From assembly GCF_013426915.1 (NCBI RefSeq), contig NZ_AP023180.1:558001-622000 (forward strand): 64,000 nt of DNA, written 5' to 3'. The DNA is from Paraburkholderia sp. PGU19 (GTDB lineage Bacteria > Pseudomonadota > Gammaproteobacteria > Burkholderiales > Burkholderiaceae). Made by a program: the position numbers and the translations under genes. Shown here piece by piece: positions 18,563 through 26,883 of the stretch. Below the pieces are notes generated by a model. It made no database searches. It had not been told where the DNA came from and saw nothing but the letters and a program-made list of their open reading frames with translations. Numbering within the stretch: position 1 is the stretch's first letter; every line of letters starts with the position of its first letter.

Positions 18563-19407
18563 TCGCGCATGAACGACTTGCGTCCCCCGCCATTGATGGA
18601 TGCGGGACGATGCAAGGCCGCTTCGTCTGAAGTGTGGCCCTCGCAAGCCTGCTCGCAACCCTAAAGTGCAGTGCGGCAAAGGCCGCTAACCGAATTGAGT
18701 GCAGTGCCTTTGACGACGGATAGCGCATATGGCACCGATAAGTCCGTTATCGGTATCATCGGACCGATTTAACGAAATGACTGCGTTGCCACATAAAAAT
18801 GGCAAGATTAATTGACTGATTCAATTCGTTCTAATAATCTTCACCCCGATTTAAATCGAATGCGTCAGCGGCGACGCTCGAATTGTTAAATCGCACGAAT
18901 ACTGGCACGAACTTTTATTCCAATGTGTGGAATAAGACACACAAAACGGGTGTTTGTGATGTAGCGTCAGCGTGTCCCGGCAGCATCATCTGTCGATCAG
19001 CTTTCAGTCGTACGCCAGTCATTTCCAGCCGCAAAAAGAAGTGCCGGGCACGTCCCGCAGGCGCATCGCGTCATGCTCTTGCAGCGTGGCGCGCTATCCC
19101 GCCCGGCGGGCGATGCGGGCAGCAAAACGCAAGAAAAAATTCCGCTTGTACTGCGCGGTCAAAAGAAGTGGATTGTGCGCCTGTTTAATTGTGGCTGTTC
19201 CATTGTCGCAATGAGGCGCGCAGGCATTAAAGCAATATCGGGCTATCGAGGCGTTGTCTGGCAATCTGAAGCAATTTGCTGGCATTCGGTGTAAGGCTTG
19301 AAGAACAAGGCGTATGTGGATTTGAAATTTCATATTCGCGAGTCGTCATCCCTTCATCGAGGATTACCCGGTCGGACGGAAACAACGAATTAGCGTTGCG
19401 GGGTTTT
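18563..19407. other. Long AT-richer non-coding region with inverted repeats
   Basis: No frame here looks like a gene. Base composition is clearly less GC-rich than the surroundings, especially 18700-18960. Two clean inverted repeats are visible: CCGATAA-GTCCG-TTATCGG (18735-18753) and TTATTCCA-ATGTG-TGGAATAA (18915-18935). The region precedes the response-regulator gene and may be its promoter and control region, or a decayed insertion. Confidence 0.5.
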
Positions 19408-20094
19408 ATGAGAATTGCAGTTCTGGAGGAGACTCAGGCGCAGGCCGACTTCGTGTGCAGGACCTTGTCGGCGGCGGGACACACATGTCATGCATTCGAT
19501 GACGGCCGGGCACTCGTCGGACAGTTGCGCAGTCAGCCATTCGATCTGCTCGTGCTGGATCGCCATACGCCGGGGTTGTCGGGTGATGAAGTGCTGCACT
19601 GGATCCGTCAGAATCTCACGGAGCGTTTGCCCGTGCTGTTCATGACCCGCGCCAGCGATGCCGCGCATCGCGAGATCGACGCTGACGATCATCTCGTCAA
19701 GCCGGTGAGCGCAGCGGCGCTGCTGGCGCGGGTCGGCGGTCTGTTGCGTGGCGCGTTTCATCGCGAGCCTGTCGCAGAGAAGGAAGTGTTCGGCGAATAT
19801 GAATTCGAGCCGGGCGCGAAGCGCGTGCATGTGCGCGGCAATGCCGTCACGCTGACGCACAAGGAGTTCGAACTCGCGCTGTTGTTGTTCAAGCATCTGA
19901 GCCGGCCGCTGTCGCGCTCGCATATCCTCGATGCGATCTGGAAACAGGCTGCCGCGATTCCGTCGCGCACGATGGACACGCACGTGTCGATGCTGCGCTC
20001 GAAGCTCGGTCTGCGGCCCGAGAACGGTTATCGTCTGATGCCAATTTACGGCTATGGCTACCGGCTGGAACGGATCGAGAAGGGCGAGGCCTGA
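19408..20094 (+). CDS. OmpR-family response regulator (orphan)
   Basis: The 228-residue protein has a receiver domain (residues 1-115) with acidic residues at 7-8, the phospho-acceptor Asp51 in LLVLDRHTPG, Thr80 and Lys98 in HLVKPVS, so the phosphorylation site is complete. A winged-helix DNA-binding domain follows (residues 125-225), with LTHKEFELALLLFKHL and the recognition region RTMDTHVSMLRSKLGL. The start at 19408 gives the expected beta-1 strand MRIAVLEE. No histidine kinase gene is adjacent, so the partner is encoded elsewhere. Its own stop codon lies in the loop of a hairpin. Confidence 0.88.
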   Translation: MRIAVLEETQAQADFVCRTLSAAGHTCHAFDDGRALVGQLRSQPFDLLVLDRHTPGLSGDEVLHWIRQNLTERLPVLFMTRASDAAHREIDADDHLVKPVSAAALLARVGGLLRGAFHREPVAEKEVFGEYEFEPGAKRVHVRGNAVTLTHKEFELALLLFKHLSRPLSRSHILDAIWKQAAAIPSRTMDTHVSMLRSKLGLRPENGYRLMPIYGYGYRLERIEKGEA

Positions 20095-20103
20095 GAGGCC
20101 TCG
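20085..20103. terminator. Hairpin over the stop codon of the response regulator
   Basis: CGAGGCC (20085-20091) pairs with GGCCTCG (20097-20103), and the TGA stop lies in the loop. There is no strong T tract. A second short palindrome, GCCGTTTAAAACGGC, follows at 20109-20123. Both lie between convergent genes. Confidence 0.5.
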
Positions 20104-20135
20104 AAACTGCCGTTTAAAACGGCTTTGAACGCGCG

Positions 20136-20831
20136 CTAGACCGTCTGACTTGCGCCGCCTTCCGGTTGCGCTTCCTTGCACGCGGACAGTTCGTCGGGCC
20201 ACGTGTTTTCAAACACGCATGCGCTGAGCGGTTTGCGCGTCGCCCAGCCTTCGGACTCAAGCATCGGCTCGGAATAGAAACGCTCCACATGCCCAAGGCA
20301 CAGCAGCGCGACGGGCCGGGCGCCCGGCGGCATGCCGAGCATCGCGCGCACTTCGTCGGCGTCGAACAGCGACACCCAGCCCATGCCGAGACCTTCCGCG
20401 CGCGCGGCGAGCCACATGTTCTGGATCGCGCATGCAACCGACGCGAGGTCCATCTCCGGCAGCGTGCGCCGTCCGAAGACGTGTTTCTCGCGGCCGTCCA
20501 TCAGCGCCATCACCAGCAGCTCGCCGCATTCGAGCATGCCTTCCACCTTGAGCTTCATGAATTCGTCGCGCCGCTTGCCGAGCGCGTCCGCCGTCAGCAG
20601 CCTTTCGCGGTCGACGGCGGCATGCAGTTGCGCGCGCAGCGCGGGATCGGTGATGCGCCCGATTCGCCACGGCTGCATATAGCCGACGCTCGGCGCGTGA
20701 TGCGCGGCGTCGATGAGACGCGCGAGCACGGCGGGATCGACGGGCGCGGGCACGAAGTGGCGCATGTCGCGCCGTTCGTAGATCGCGCGGTAGACGGCGG
20801 CGCGCTCGGCGTCGTCAAAAGGCTCGGCCAT
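20136..20831 (-). CDS. bluB: 5,6-dimethylbenzimidazole synthase
   Basis: The 231-residue flavin-destructase cleaves reduced FMN with oxygen to make the lower ligand of cobalamin. The nitroreductase-like fold is visible: VYRAIYERRDMRHFVP at the start, DAAHHAPSVGYMQPWR for flavin binding, and AEGLGMGWVSLFD with LLCLGHVERF near the end. The ATG at 20831 lies inside the end of cobB (17-base overlap), so translation is probably coupled. It is the last gene of the riboswitch-controlled cobA-cobE-cobO-cobB-bluB operon. The enzyme needs oxygen, which fits the aerobic route seen here. Confidence 0.92.
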   Translation of the reverse strand: MAEPFDDAERAAVYRAIYERRDMRHFVPAPVDPAVLARLIDAAHHAPSVGYMQPWRIGRITDPALRAQLHAAVDRERLLTADALGKRRDEFMKLKVEGMLECGELLVMALMDGREKHVFGRRTLPEMDLASVACAIQNMWLAARAEGLGMGWVSLFDADEVRAMLGMPPGARPVALLCLGHVERFYSEPMLESEGWATRKPLSACVFENTWPDELSACKEAQPEGGASQTV

Positions 20832-22119
20832 GGAAGAGTGCAGCCGCGAAGGCTGGGTTGGACGGCCAGTAGCCGTGCATGTAAGTGGCGACGATCGAAC
20901 CCCGGCGATAGATCGCTTCGCCGGGTGCGTCGGACTGGGCGCGCGTCGCATGACCGACAGGGGCGAGCGGCGTGCTCACGCGCGAATAGTGGAACGTGTG
21001 GCCCGTCAGCATGCCGTGCACGCCGTCGTCCATCTGCTGCATGCCGAGCGCGGTGAAGCGCGTCTGCATGGCCGCGCTGCCTGGCAGCAGGCCGAGCATC
21101 GGCGTAGTGATGCCTTGCGTGTCGGTGACGCTGTCGAGCAGGTAAAGCATGCCGCCGCATTCCGCGACGATGGTTTTGCCCGCTTGCGCATGCGCGCGGA
21201 TCGATGCCGCCGCGCGCGCATTGGCCGCAAGCGCGCTCGCGTGCAGCTCGGGATAGCCGCCCGGCAGATAGAGCGCGTTTGCATCGTCGGGCACGGGGTC
21301 ATCCGCGAGCGGCGAGAAATACGTGAGACGCGCGCCGAGCGCTTCGAGCAGGTGCACGTTCGCCGGATAGATGAACGAGAACGCGGCGTCGCGCGCAATC
21401 GCGATGTGCATGCCGTCGAGCAGGCGCGGCAAGGGCGCTGTGTCGGCGTCGTCTTCGAACGTGACGGCAGGCGGCAACTGCGCGAGCGCAGTCGACGCAA
21501 GCGCATCCGCCGCGCGATCGAGCCGCGCATCGAGATCGTCGATTTCCGCGGCTTGCAACAGACCGAGATGACGATCGGGCAATTCGATTGCATCGGTGCT
21601 CGACAGATGGCCGAGCATGCGCAGATCGGGCGGCAACGCTTCTTCGAGCATCTGCGCGTGACGCGCCGAGCCCACGCGGTTTGCGAACACGCCATGAAAC
21701 GGCACGTCGTCGCGAAAGCGCGCGAGGCCGAAGGCGATCGCGCCGAAGGTCTGCGCCATCGCCTTCGCAGAAATCACGGCGGCAACGGGCACGTTGAACT
21801 TCGCGGCGAGGTCGGCGCTGCTCGGCGTGCCGTCGAACAGGCCCATCACGCCTTCGATCAGAATCAGATCCGCTTCGCGCGCGGCCTGCGCGAGCAACGC
21901 ACGGCACGCGCGTTCGCCGACCATCCACAGGTCGAGCGACAAAACGGGCGCGCCGCTCGCGCGCGCGAGGATCATTGGGTCCAGAAAATCCGGGCCCGTC
22001 TTGAACACGCGCACCTCACGCCCCATCCGCCGATGATGCCGCGCGAGCGCAGCCGTCACCGTCGTCTTGCCCTGGCCCGACGCCGGCGCGCTGATGAAGA
22101 GAGCGGGGCACGCGGGCAT
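20815..22119 (-). CDS. cobB: Cobyrinate a,c-diamide synthase
   Basis: The 434-residue enzyme amidates the a and c side chains using glutamine and ATP. The N-terminal ATPase domain has the P-loop ISAPASGQGKTTVT (about residues 9-22), and TGPDFLDPMIL and IEGVMGLFDG are typical of CobB/CbiA. The C-terminal class I glutaminase-like domain has LYLPGGYPELHA and VAECGGMLYL with the catalytic Cys at 321. The ATG is three bases after the cobO stop. In the aerobic pathway it acts on hydrogenobyrinate before cobalt insertion by CobN. Confidence 0.94.
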   Translation of the reverse strand: MPACPALFISAPASGQGKTTVTAALARHHRRMGREVRVFKTGPDFLDPMILARASGAPVLSLDLWMVGERACRALLAQAAREADLILIEGVMGLFDGTPSSADLAAKFNVPVAAVISAKAMAQTFGAIAFGLARFRDDVPFHGVFANRVGSARHAQMLEEALPPDLRMLGHLSSTDAIELPDRHLGLLQAAEIDDLDARLDRAADALASTALAQLPPAVTFEDDADTAPLPRLLDGMHIAIARDAAFSFIYPANVHLLEALGARLTYFSPLADDPVPDDANALYLPGGYPELHASALAANARAAASIRAHAQAGKTIVAECGGMLYLLDSVTDTQGITTPMLGLLPGSAAMQTRFTALGMQQMDDGVHGMLTGHTFHYSRVSTPLAPVGHATRAQSDAPGEAIYRRGSIVATYMHGYWPSNPAFAAALFHGRAF

Positions 22120-22122
22120 CGT

Positions 22123-22725
22123 TCAGAACTCCACGCCGCGCTGCGCTTTCACATGCTGCTCGCGGTACGGATGCTTGACGAGGCGCATCTCGGTGACGAG
22201 ATCGGCGGCGTCGATCAGCGCGTCGGGCGCGTGGCGGCCCGTGATGACCACATGCAGCATTTCCGGCCGCGCGTTCACGACTTCGAGCACTTCTTCGAGC
22301 GGAAGATATTCGTACTTCAGCACGGTATTCAACTCGTCGAGAATCACCATCTGGTATTCGCCGCTTTCGATCATGCGGCGTGCCTCGTTCCAGCCCTTGC
22401 GCGCCGTCGCCATGTCGGCCTCGCGGTCCTGCGTGTTCCAGGTGTAGCCGTCGCCCATCGTGACGAAATCGCAATTCGCCTGCGCGCCGAGAAAATCGCG
22501 CTCGGACGTATGCAGCGCGCCCTTGATGAACTGCACGACGCCGAGCTTCATGCCGTGGCCGAGCACGCGCACGGCCATGCCGAACGCCGCCGTCGACTTG
22601 CCCTTGCCCGTGCCCGTATTGACGATCAGCAGCCCTTTCTCGACGTTGGCCTGCGCCTGCTTTTTCTCGTGGCCTTCGCGGCGGCGCTGCGTCATGCGTG
22701 CATGCGATTCGGGATCGGTCTTCAT
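22123..22725 (-). CDS. cobO: Cob(I)yrinic acid a,c-diamide adenosyltransferase
   Basis: The 200-residue CobA/CobO-type corrinoid adenosyltransferase transfers the adenosyl group of ATP to cobalt. Evidence is the unusual P-loop NTGTGKGKSTAAFG (about residues 36-49), VVQFIKGALHTSERDF, ADMATARKGW, ILDELNTVLKYEYLPLEEV and VITGRHAPDALIDAADLVTE. AAGGAA upstream supports the ATG at 22725; longer versions of the frame lie within cobE. The start overlaps the cobE stop as ATGA, so translation is coupled. Confidence 0.94.
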   Translation of the reverse strand: MKTDPESHARMTQRRREGHEKKQAQANVEKGLLIVNTGTGKGKSTAAFGMAVRVLGHGMKLGVVQFIKGALHTSERDFLGAQANCDFVTMGDGYTWNTQDREADMATARKGWNEARRMIESGEYQMVILDELNTVLKYEYLPLEEVLEVVNARPEMLHVVITGRHAPDALIDAADLVTEMRLVKHPYREQHVKAQRGVEF

Positions 22726-23141
22726 CGATGTTCCTTGATTCTGGTTGTGTCGGTGGAATGAGGGTGTGCGGCAGCGCACGCGATGGCGACGGTCACGCCG
22801 TCTCGCGCCTGTTTGCGCACGAGCAGTTCGCCGCCTGGCGCGGCGAGCAGTGCGCACGGTTCGCATACGCCGTCGATGCCAAGATGTGCGCGCACGTGCG
22901 GCGAGGCGTCGACGGGTGTATCGAGTGCGGCGATCGCTGCGCGCGTGAAGGTTCGCAGCGGCAGCGCGTGCCGTGCGCAGAATGCGACGAGTCCCGGCTC
23001 ATCGGCTTTCATATCGATCGATGCAACCGCGATCAGTGCCGAAAACGGCAGTGTGCCGCCGAGCGCGTTGCGCACGGCGGCGTCGATCTGTTCGGCCGAT
23101 ACGCCGCGCCGGCAACCGATGCCCGCGATCAGCGCCGTCAT
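22722..23141 (-). CDS. cobE: Cobalamin biosynthesis protein CobE (CbiG C-terminal-like)
   Basis: The 139-residue protein is a stand-alone homologue of the CbiG C-terminal domain. The signature GIGCRRGVSAEQIDAAV, ASIDMKADEPGLVAFC and LPLRTFTRAAI are clear. CobE/CbiG act around ring contraction and opening of the precorrin lactone, although CobE's exact role in aerobic organisms is not firmly settled. It overlaps the upstream cobA stop and the downstream cobO start by four bases each (ATGA). The C-terminal 20 residues are non-conserved. A degenerate version of the same domain is present in the CbiG-CobJ fusion at 43.5-45.2 kb. Confidence 0.85.
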   Translation of the reverse strand: MTALIAGIGCRRGVSAEQIDAAVRNALGGTLPFSALIAVASIDMKADEPGLVAFCARHALPLRTFTRAAIAALDTPVDASPHVRAHLGIDGVCEPCALLAAPGGELLVRKQARDGVTVAIACAAAHPHSTDTTRIKEHR

Positions 23142-23875
23142 GGCCCGAGCATTGCATCGACGGGCGCTGCCAGCGACGCGACGCCGCCGATCACGACGAT
23201 CGACGGCGAACCGAGCTTCTCTTCCGCGACGCGCTGCACGAACTCGCTCAACGTCGCGCGGACATGGCGTTGCTCGGGGCGCGTCGCCGATTCGATCGCG
23301 GCGCAAGGGGTGTCGGGTGGCATGTCGGCGCGCAGCAGCGCGTCGACGATGTCGCTGAGCCGCCGCATGCCCATGTAGATGACGAGCGTCATGTGCGTCG
23401 CGGCGAGCGCGCGCCAGTCCGCTTCGTGCTCGCCCGCGCCGTGGCCGGTGACGAAGATGACGCCCTGAGCATGATCGCGATGCGTGACGGGAATGCCGAT
23501 CGCAGCGGGCGCGGCGATGCCCGCCGTGATTCCGCTGATGATTTCGACGTGAATGCCCGCGGCCTGCAGCGCCTGTTGCTCTTCGCCGCCGCGGCCGAAC
23601 ACGAACGGGTCGCCGCCTTTGAGCCGAGCGACGCTGCGGCCCGCGCGCAGATGATCGAGCATCATCGCGACGATTTCGGGTTGCGGCGTGGATTGCTGGC
23701 CGCCCCGTTTGCCGACGTGGACGATCTGCGCGTCGTCGCGGGCGAATTGCAGGACCTCGGGATTGACGAGATCGTCGACCAGCACGACGTCGGCCAGCGC
23801 GAGCGTGCGCGTGGCTTTGAGCGTCAGCAGTTCGACGTCGCCGGGGCCGGCGCCGATCAGCCAGGCGCGGCTCAT
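23138..23875 (-). CDS. cobA: Uroporphyrinogen-III C-methyltransferase
   Basis: The 245-residue SAM-dependent enzyme makes precorrin-2 from uroporphyrinogen III, the branch point to cobalamin and siroheme. Motifs: LIGAGPGDVELLTLKA near the N terminus, VLVDDLVNPEVL, VGKRGG, RLKGGDPFVFGRGGEE for SAM binding, and ISGITAGIAAPAAIGIPVTH. It is the CobA-only form without the CysG dehydrogenase/ferrochelatase domain. The start MSRAW fits the family, although no clear ribosome site precedes it. It is first in an operon controlled by the cobalamin riboswitch upstream. Confidence 0.93.
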   Translation of the reverse strand: MSRAWLIGAGPGDVELLTLKATRTLALADVVLVDDLVNPEVLQFARDDAQIVHVGKRGGQQSTPQPEIVAMMLDHLRAGRSVARLKGGDPFVFGRGGEEQQALQAAGIHVEIISGITAGIAAPAAIGIPVTHRDHAQGVIFVTGHGAGEHEADWRALAATHMTLVIYMGMRRLSDIVDALLRADMPPDTPCAAIESATRPEQRHVRATLSEFVQRVAEEKLGSPSIVVIGGVASLAAPVDAMLGP

Positions 23876-24037
23876 GGCAAGGAGAGCGCCGCTGCACGGG
23901 CGGGCGCTTGTGTGTGACAGGTCATGCGATGTTGCGTGTGACGCGCGACGGCTGCTCGAGCCGGTGCCGCGCGTGGGCGCTGGTATCCGTTTCCCGCGGT
24001 TCCAGCGAATGGCGATCAGGTTCTCGCCCCCTTGCAT

Positions 24038-24245
24038 CTGGCCGGTATCCGGGCTGACGGCTCATCGCGTTCGCCTTCCCACCTGCGGATTGCAGGCAGT
24101 GGCCTTGAACGCACTGCGCGAAACATGCTTCATTCCGCTCGCCGCGTGACCGTTGCGGGGACAGCACAGGCCTGGCGCTTTCATGATTCGCGTGGTCCGC
24201 GCGTGTTGCGGCCGCGATGTGAAGGCGCTTCCCTGTTTCCCGTTT
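24038..24245 (-). promoter_or_regulatory. Cobalamin riboswitch upstream of cobA
   Basis: Read on the minus strand, the element begins near ACGGGAAACAGGGAAGCGCC, contains the core GCTGTCCCCGCAACGGT (24149-24165), a GCCACTG segment and GGTGGGAAGG, and ends with the B12 box AGCCCGGATACCGGCC (24041-24056). These are the conserved pieces of the class I cobalamin riboswitch. It lies about 160 bases before cobA and should switch the operon off when adenosylcobalamin is abundant. Confidence 0.92.
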
Positions 24246-24583
24246 AACCCCGCCAGCCGTCGAGCCGGCGGGGCACCAGATGCGCCAATACGATAGCACA
24301 CCGGCTCCTGCGGGCGGGCGGCGCGGGCTTTCCGGCGTGCCCGCCCGATCGCGGTTCCCGCCGTGTTTCGACAAACTCGAAAACTGTTTTCAAGCAGTAT
24401 TGGTGGTAAAGCCCAAGGGTGGTCATTTATAGTGGCCGGGCGTGAGACGTCGGTTTTTTCCGGTGTTAAATATCGGATAACTAACAAAATTTCACCTCAA
24501 TTTGAATGGGTGGTGCGGGTCACCGCCTTTTCGACTGCGTCTGCTCATGAACTGGCAGATTAACCTTTAGGGAGAACATTAAA
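24246..24583. other. Intergenic region with a GC hairpin
   Basis: Next to the start of the riboswitch lies CCCCGCC with GGCGGGG (about 24248-24273), a GC-rich hairpin. The rest, down to the exported-protein gene, is AT-richer and must contain divergent promoters. No gene-like frame was seen. Confidence 0.5.
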
Positions 24584-25165
24584 ATGAAATTGGCAACGAT
24601 CGTGTCGGTCATGCTGGCAGCCGCGCTGGCGGCGACCTCGGTGCAGGCAGCGGACTCGCTCGTAAAGTCTGCGGATAACCTCGTGGAAGCTGCGCCGCCC
24701 ATCCACCTGAAAGCGCGCATCATCGCGATCGACGCCGGTGCTCGCACGGTCACGCTGAAGGGCGAAGACGGCCTCGAAGTCACGATGCAGGTGGACGGAA
24801 AGATGGCCGGGTTCGACAAGCTGCGCGTGGGCGACAAGGTCGATGTGCTGTATAAGAACGCACTGCTCGTCCAGGCAGAAAAGGTGGACCCCGCCGGCAA
24901 GGGCATCCGTGAGCGTGTCGATGCTCAGGTGACCCTGAAAGGTCCGGACGGCCGGGATTCGGTGCATCAGGTCGAAACGCTGTCCACCGTGCAGAAGATC
25001 GATCCCGCCAAACGCCTGCTCACGTTGCGCGGCGTCTACGAGACGCAGATCATCAGGGTCACGCCGGATTTCGACCTGAAGGACCTGCACGTCGGCGACA
25101 CGATCCACGCGGTTTTCGTCTCGGCGACGGCTATCGAAGTCACGCCGCAAGGCACTGCGCACTGA
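24584..25165 (+). CDS. Exported protein with two beta-rich repeats, function unknown
   Basis: The 193-residue protein has a signal peptide (residues 1-22, ending SVQA-AD). Its mature part looks like two diverged copies of one module of about 60 residues: HLKARIIAIDAGARTVTLKG ... LRVGDKVDVLYKNALLVQAE, and VETLSTVQKIDPAKRLLTLRG ... LHVGDTIHAVFVSATAIEVT. Each has an I-D-x-x-x-R-T/L-TL-x-G strand followed by VGD. GGGAGA upstream supports the start. I recognise no named family. It lies between two back-to-back cobalamin riboswitch units, but nothing in the protein links it to B12. Confidence 0.75.
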   Translation: MKLATIVSVMLAAALAATSVQAADSLVKSADNLVEAAPPIHLKARIIAIDAGARTVTLKGEDGLEVTMQVDGKMAGFDKLRVGDKVDVLYKNALLVQAEKVDPAGKGIRERVDAQVTLKGPDGRDSVHQVETLSTVQKIDPAKRLLTLRGVYETQIIRVTPDFDLKDLHVGDTIHAVFVSATAIEVTPQGTAH

Positions 25166-25360
25166 CGCTCTGCACTGAGTTGCGCATGTCCACCGGCTGA
25201 CGCAGGGCGGCAGCCGGTGGATTTCTCCTTTTGCGAACCCCACGCAACCGAACGGCGGCCTGAGGCACGCCTCATGCCGCCGTCTCTCCTTGACGCTACC
25301 TGCTGGCGGGCCTAAACTCGCACGCACTCTGGTGCTCGCGCGCGCTCTCTGCGTGCGCAG

Positions 25361-25565
25361 TTAAACGGGAAATAGCAGGCTGCGCGCACAGGCGCCGGCC
25401 AAACTATGCTGCTCCCCGCAACGGTAGGTGAAGGCATCGCGCAGACGATGCAGAGCCGGCCTCGCTGCATGTGCGTCCAATAGCGGCCCATGCAGACAAT
25501 CCACTGCGCGAAAACGCTCGCGCGGGAAGGAGAGGCGGCGCTTTCATCAGCCCGGATACCGGCCC
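25361..25565 (+). promoter_or_regulatory. Cobalamin riboswitch upstream of cobW-cobN
   Basis: The element begins with TTAAACGGGAAATAGCAGG, has the core GCTGCTCCCCGCAACGG (25408-25424), a CCACTGCGCG segment, GCGGGAAGG and the B12 box CAGCCCGGATACCGGCC (25548-25564). All conserved class I parts are present in order. The leader between the B12 box and cobW is long, about 210 bases, leaving room for an expression platform. It should repress cobW-cobN-chlI-VWA when cobalamin is plentiful. Confidence 0.93.
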
Positions 25566-25776
25566 GAGAAAACGACGCCATGCAGCGGGGATGCGGCACT
25601 GCGTTCACGATTCCTCATGCGTCGCAGCGCGGTTTCGCGCCCGGATCGATCGGGCTGCGACGCCCATGCGGCGCCGTTTTCGTCCCCGTGTATCACTTAT
25701 GACCTTGCATCGCTTGCCGTACGGACGGCGCGCGACTTCGAGGTCACTCGAACGCATTTCGAGCTACGGAGCCACC

Positions 25777-26874
25777 ATGCAGACACAGATGCGCAAGATT
25801 CCGGTGACGATCGTCACGGGTTTTCTCGGCAGCGGCAAAACGACGTTGATGCGTCACATTCTTCAGCACGCGGGCGGTTTGCGCATCGCGGTGATCGTCA
25901 ATGAGTTCGGCGAGCTTGGCATCGACGGCGAGATTCTCAAGGGCTGCGGCATCGGTTGCGATGAAAACGGCAACGAGACGGAAGGTCAGCTTTACGAGCT
26001 TGCCAACGGCTGTCTGTGCTGCACCGTGCAGGAAGAGTTCTTCCCCGTGATGGAGCAACTCGTGGAGCGGCGCGCGCAGATCGATCACGTACTGATCGAA
26101 ACATCGGGTCTTGCGCTGCCGAAGCCGCTCGTGCAGGCGTTCAACTGGCCGTCGATCAAGAACAGCTTCACCGTCGATGCCGTCGTGACGGTGGTCGACG
26201 GCCCAGCCGTCGCGAGCGGTCAGTTCGCCGAAGACCCCGTTGCCGTCGATCAGTTGCGCAAGGCCGATCCGAATCTCGATCACGAATCGCCGCTGCATGA
26301 ACTGTTCGAAGACCAGTTGTCGGCCGCCGATCTCGTGATCCTCAACAAGACCGATCTGCTCGACGAAGCGCAGCAGACGAGCGTCGAAGCCGTCATTCGC
26401 GAAGAGATTCCGCCGCAGGTCAAGATGGTGCGCGCGCACATGGGGCAGCTTGATCTGCATGCGCTGCTCGGGCTCGAATCCGCTTCGGAAGAAACGATTC
26501 ATCTGCGTCACGACCATCACGGCTCGGCGGATGATCCCGAACATGCCGATCATCATCACGATGAATTCGACTCGGTCGTCGTCTCGGCGCGCGCCCCGTC
26601 GCGCGAGGCGATGATCGCGGCGTTGCAGCGGGTCGTCGAAGGCCACACCATCTACCGTGTGAAAGGCTTTGCCGCGTTGCAGGGCGCGCCGATGCGTCTG
26701 GTGATTCAAGGCGTGGGCAGGCGCTTCGACAGCTATTTCGACCGGCGCTGGCAGGCGGGCGAACTCGATGCATCGTCGCTGAGCCGCTTCGTGCTGATCG
26801 GCGAAGACCTCGATCAGCCCGTGCTGCAACGCGCGCTCGACGAAGCGCTGAGCGCTCAGGAACAACAGGTCTAA
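25777..26874 (+). CDS. cobW: CobW, G3E-family GTPase for cobalt delivery
   Basis: The 365-residue GTPase has the P-loop TGFLGSGKTTL (about residues 14-24), the metal-binding GCLCC at 78-82, an ETSGLALPKP switch region, NKTDLL for guanine recognition, and a histidine-rich linker LRHDHHGSADDPEHADHHHD. CobW proteins are thought to bind Co(II) and supply it to the cobalt chelatase. The ATG at 25777 (with CGGAG upstream) is chosen over a far-upstream in-frame ATG inside the riboswitch. It is the first gene of the cobW-cobN-chlI-VWA operon, nine bases before cobN. Confidence 0.94.
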   Translation: MQTQMRKIPVTIVTGFLGSGKTTLMRHILQHAGGLRIAVIVNEFGELGIDGEILKGCGIGCDENGNETEGQLYELANGCLCCTVQEEFFPVMEQLVERRAQIDHVLIETSGLALPKPLVQAFNWPSIKNSFTVDAVVTVVDGPAVASGQFAEDPVAVDQLRKADPNLDHESPLHELFEDQLSAADLVILNKTDLLDEAQQTSVEAVIREEIPPQVKMVRAHMGQLDLHALLGLESASEETIHLRHDHHGSADDPEHADHHHDEFDSVVVSARAPSREAMIAALQRVVEGHTIYRVKGFAALQGAPMRLVIQGVGRRFDSYFDRRWQAGELDASSLSRFVLIGEDLDQPVLQRALDEALSAQEQQV

Positions 26875-26883
26875 GGCTCCGCG

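Noticed and set aside
18883..19294. Several 60-100 codon frames upstream of the response regulator
   Set aside because: Overlapping in different frames, unusual composition, no ribosome sites; more like non-coding DNA.
20830..22761. 643-codon plus-strand frame opposite cobB and cobO
   Set aside because: Arg/Ala-rich shadow produced by GC3 bias of the real genes on the other strand; it spans two well-identified genes.
22722..23897. 391-codon version of the cobE frame
   Set aside because: Only the last 139 residues match CobE; the upstream part is an Arg-rich shadow of cobA, whose stop overlaps the real cobE ATG.
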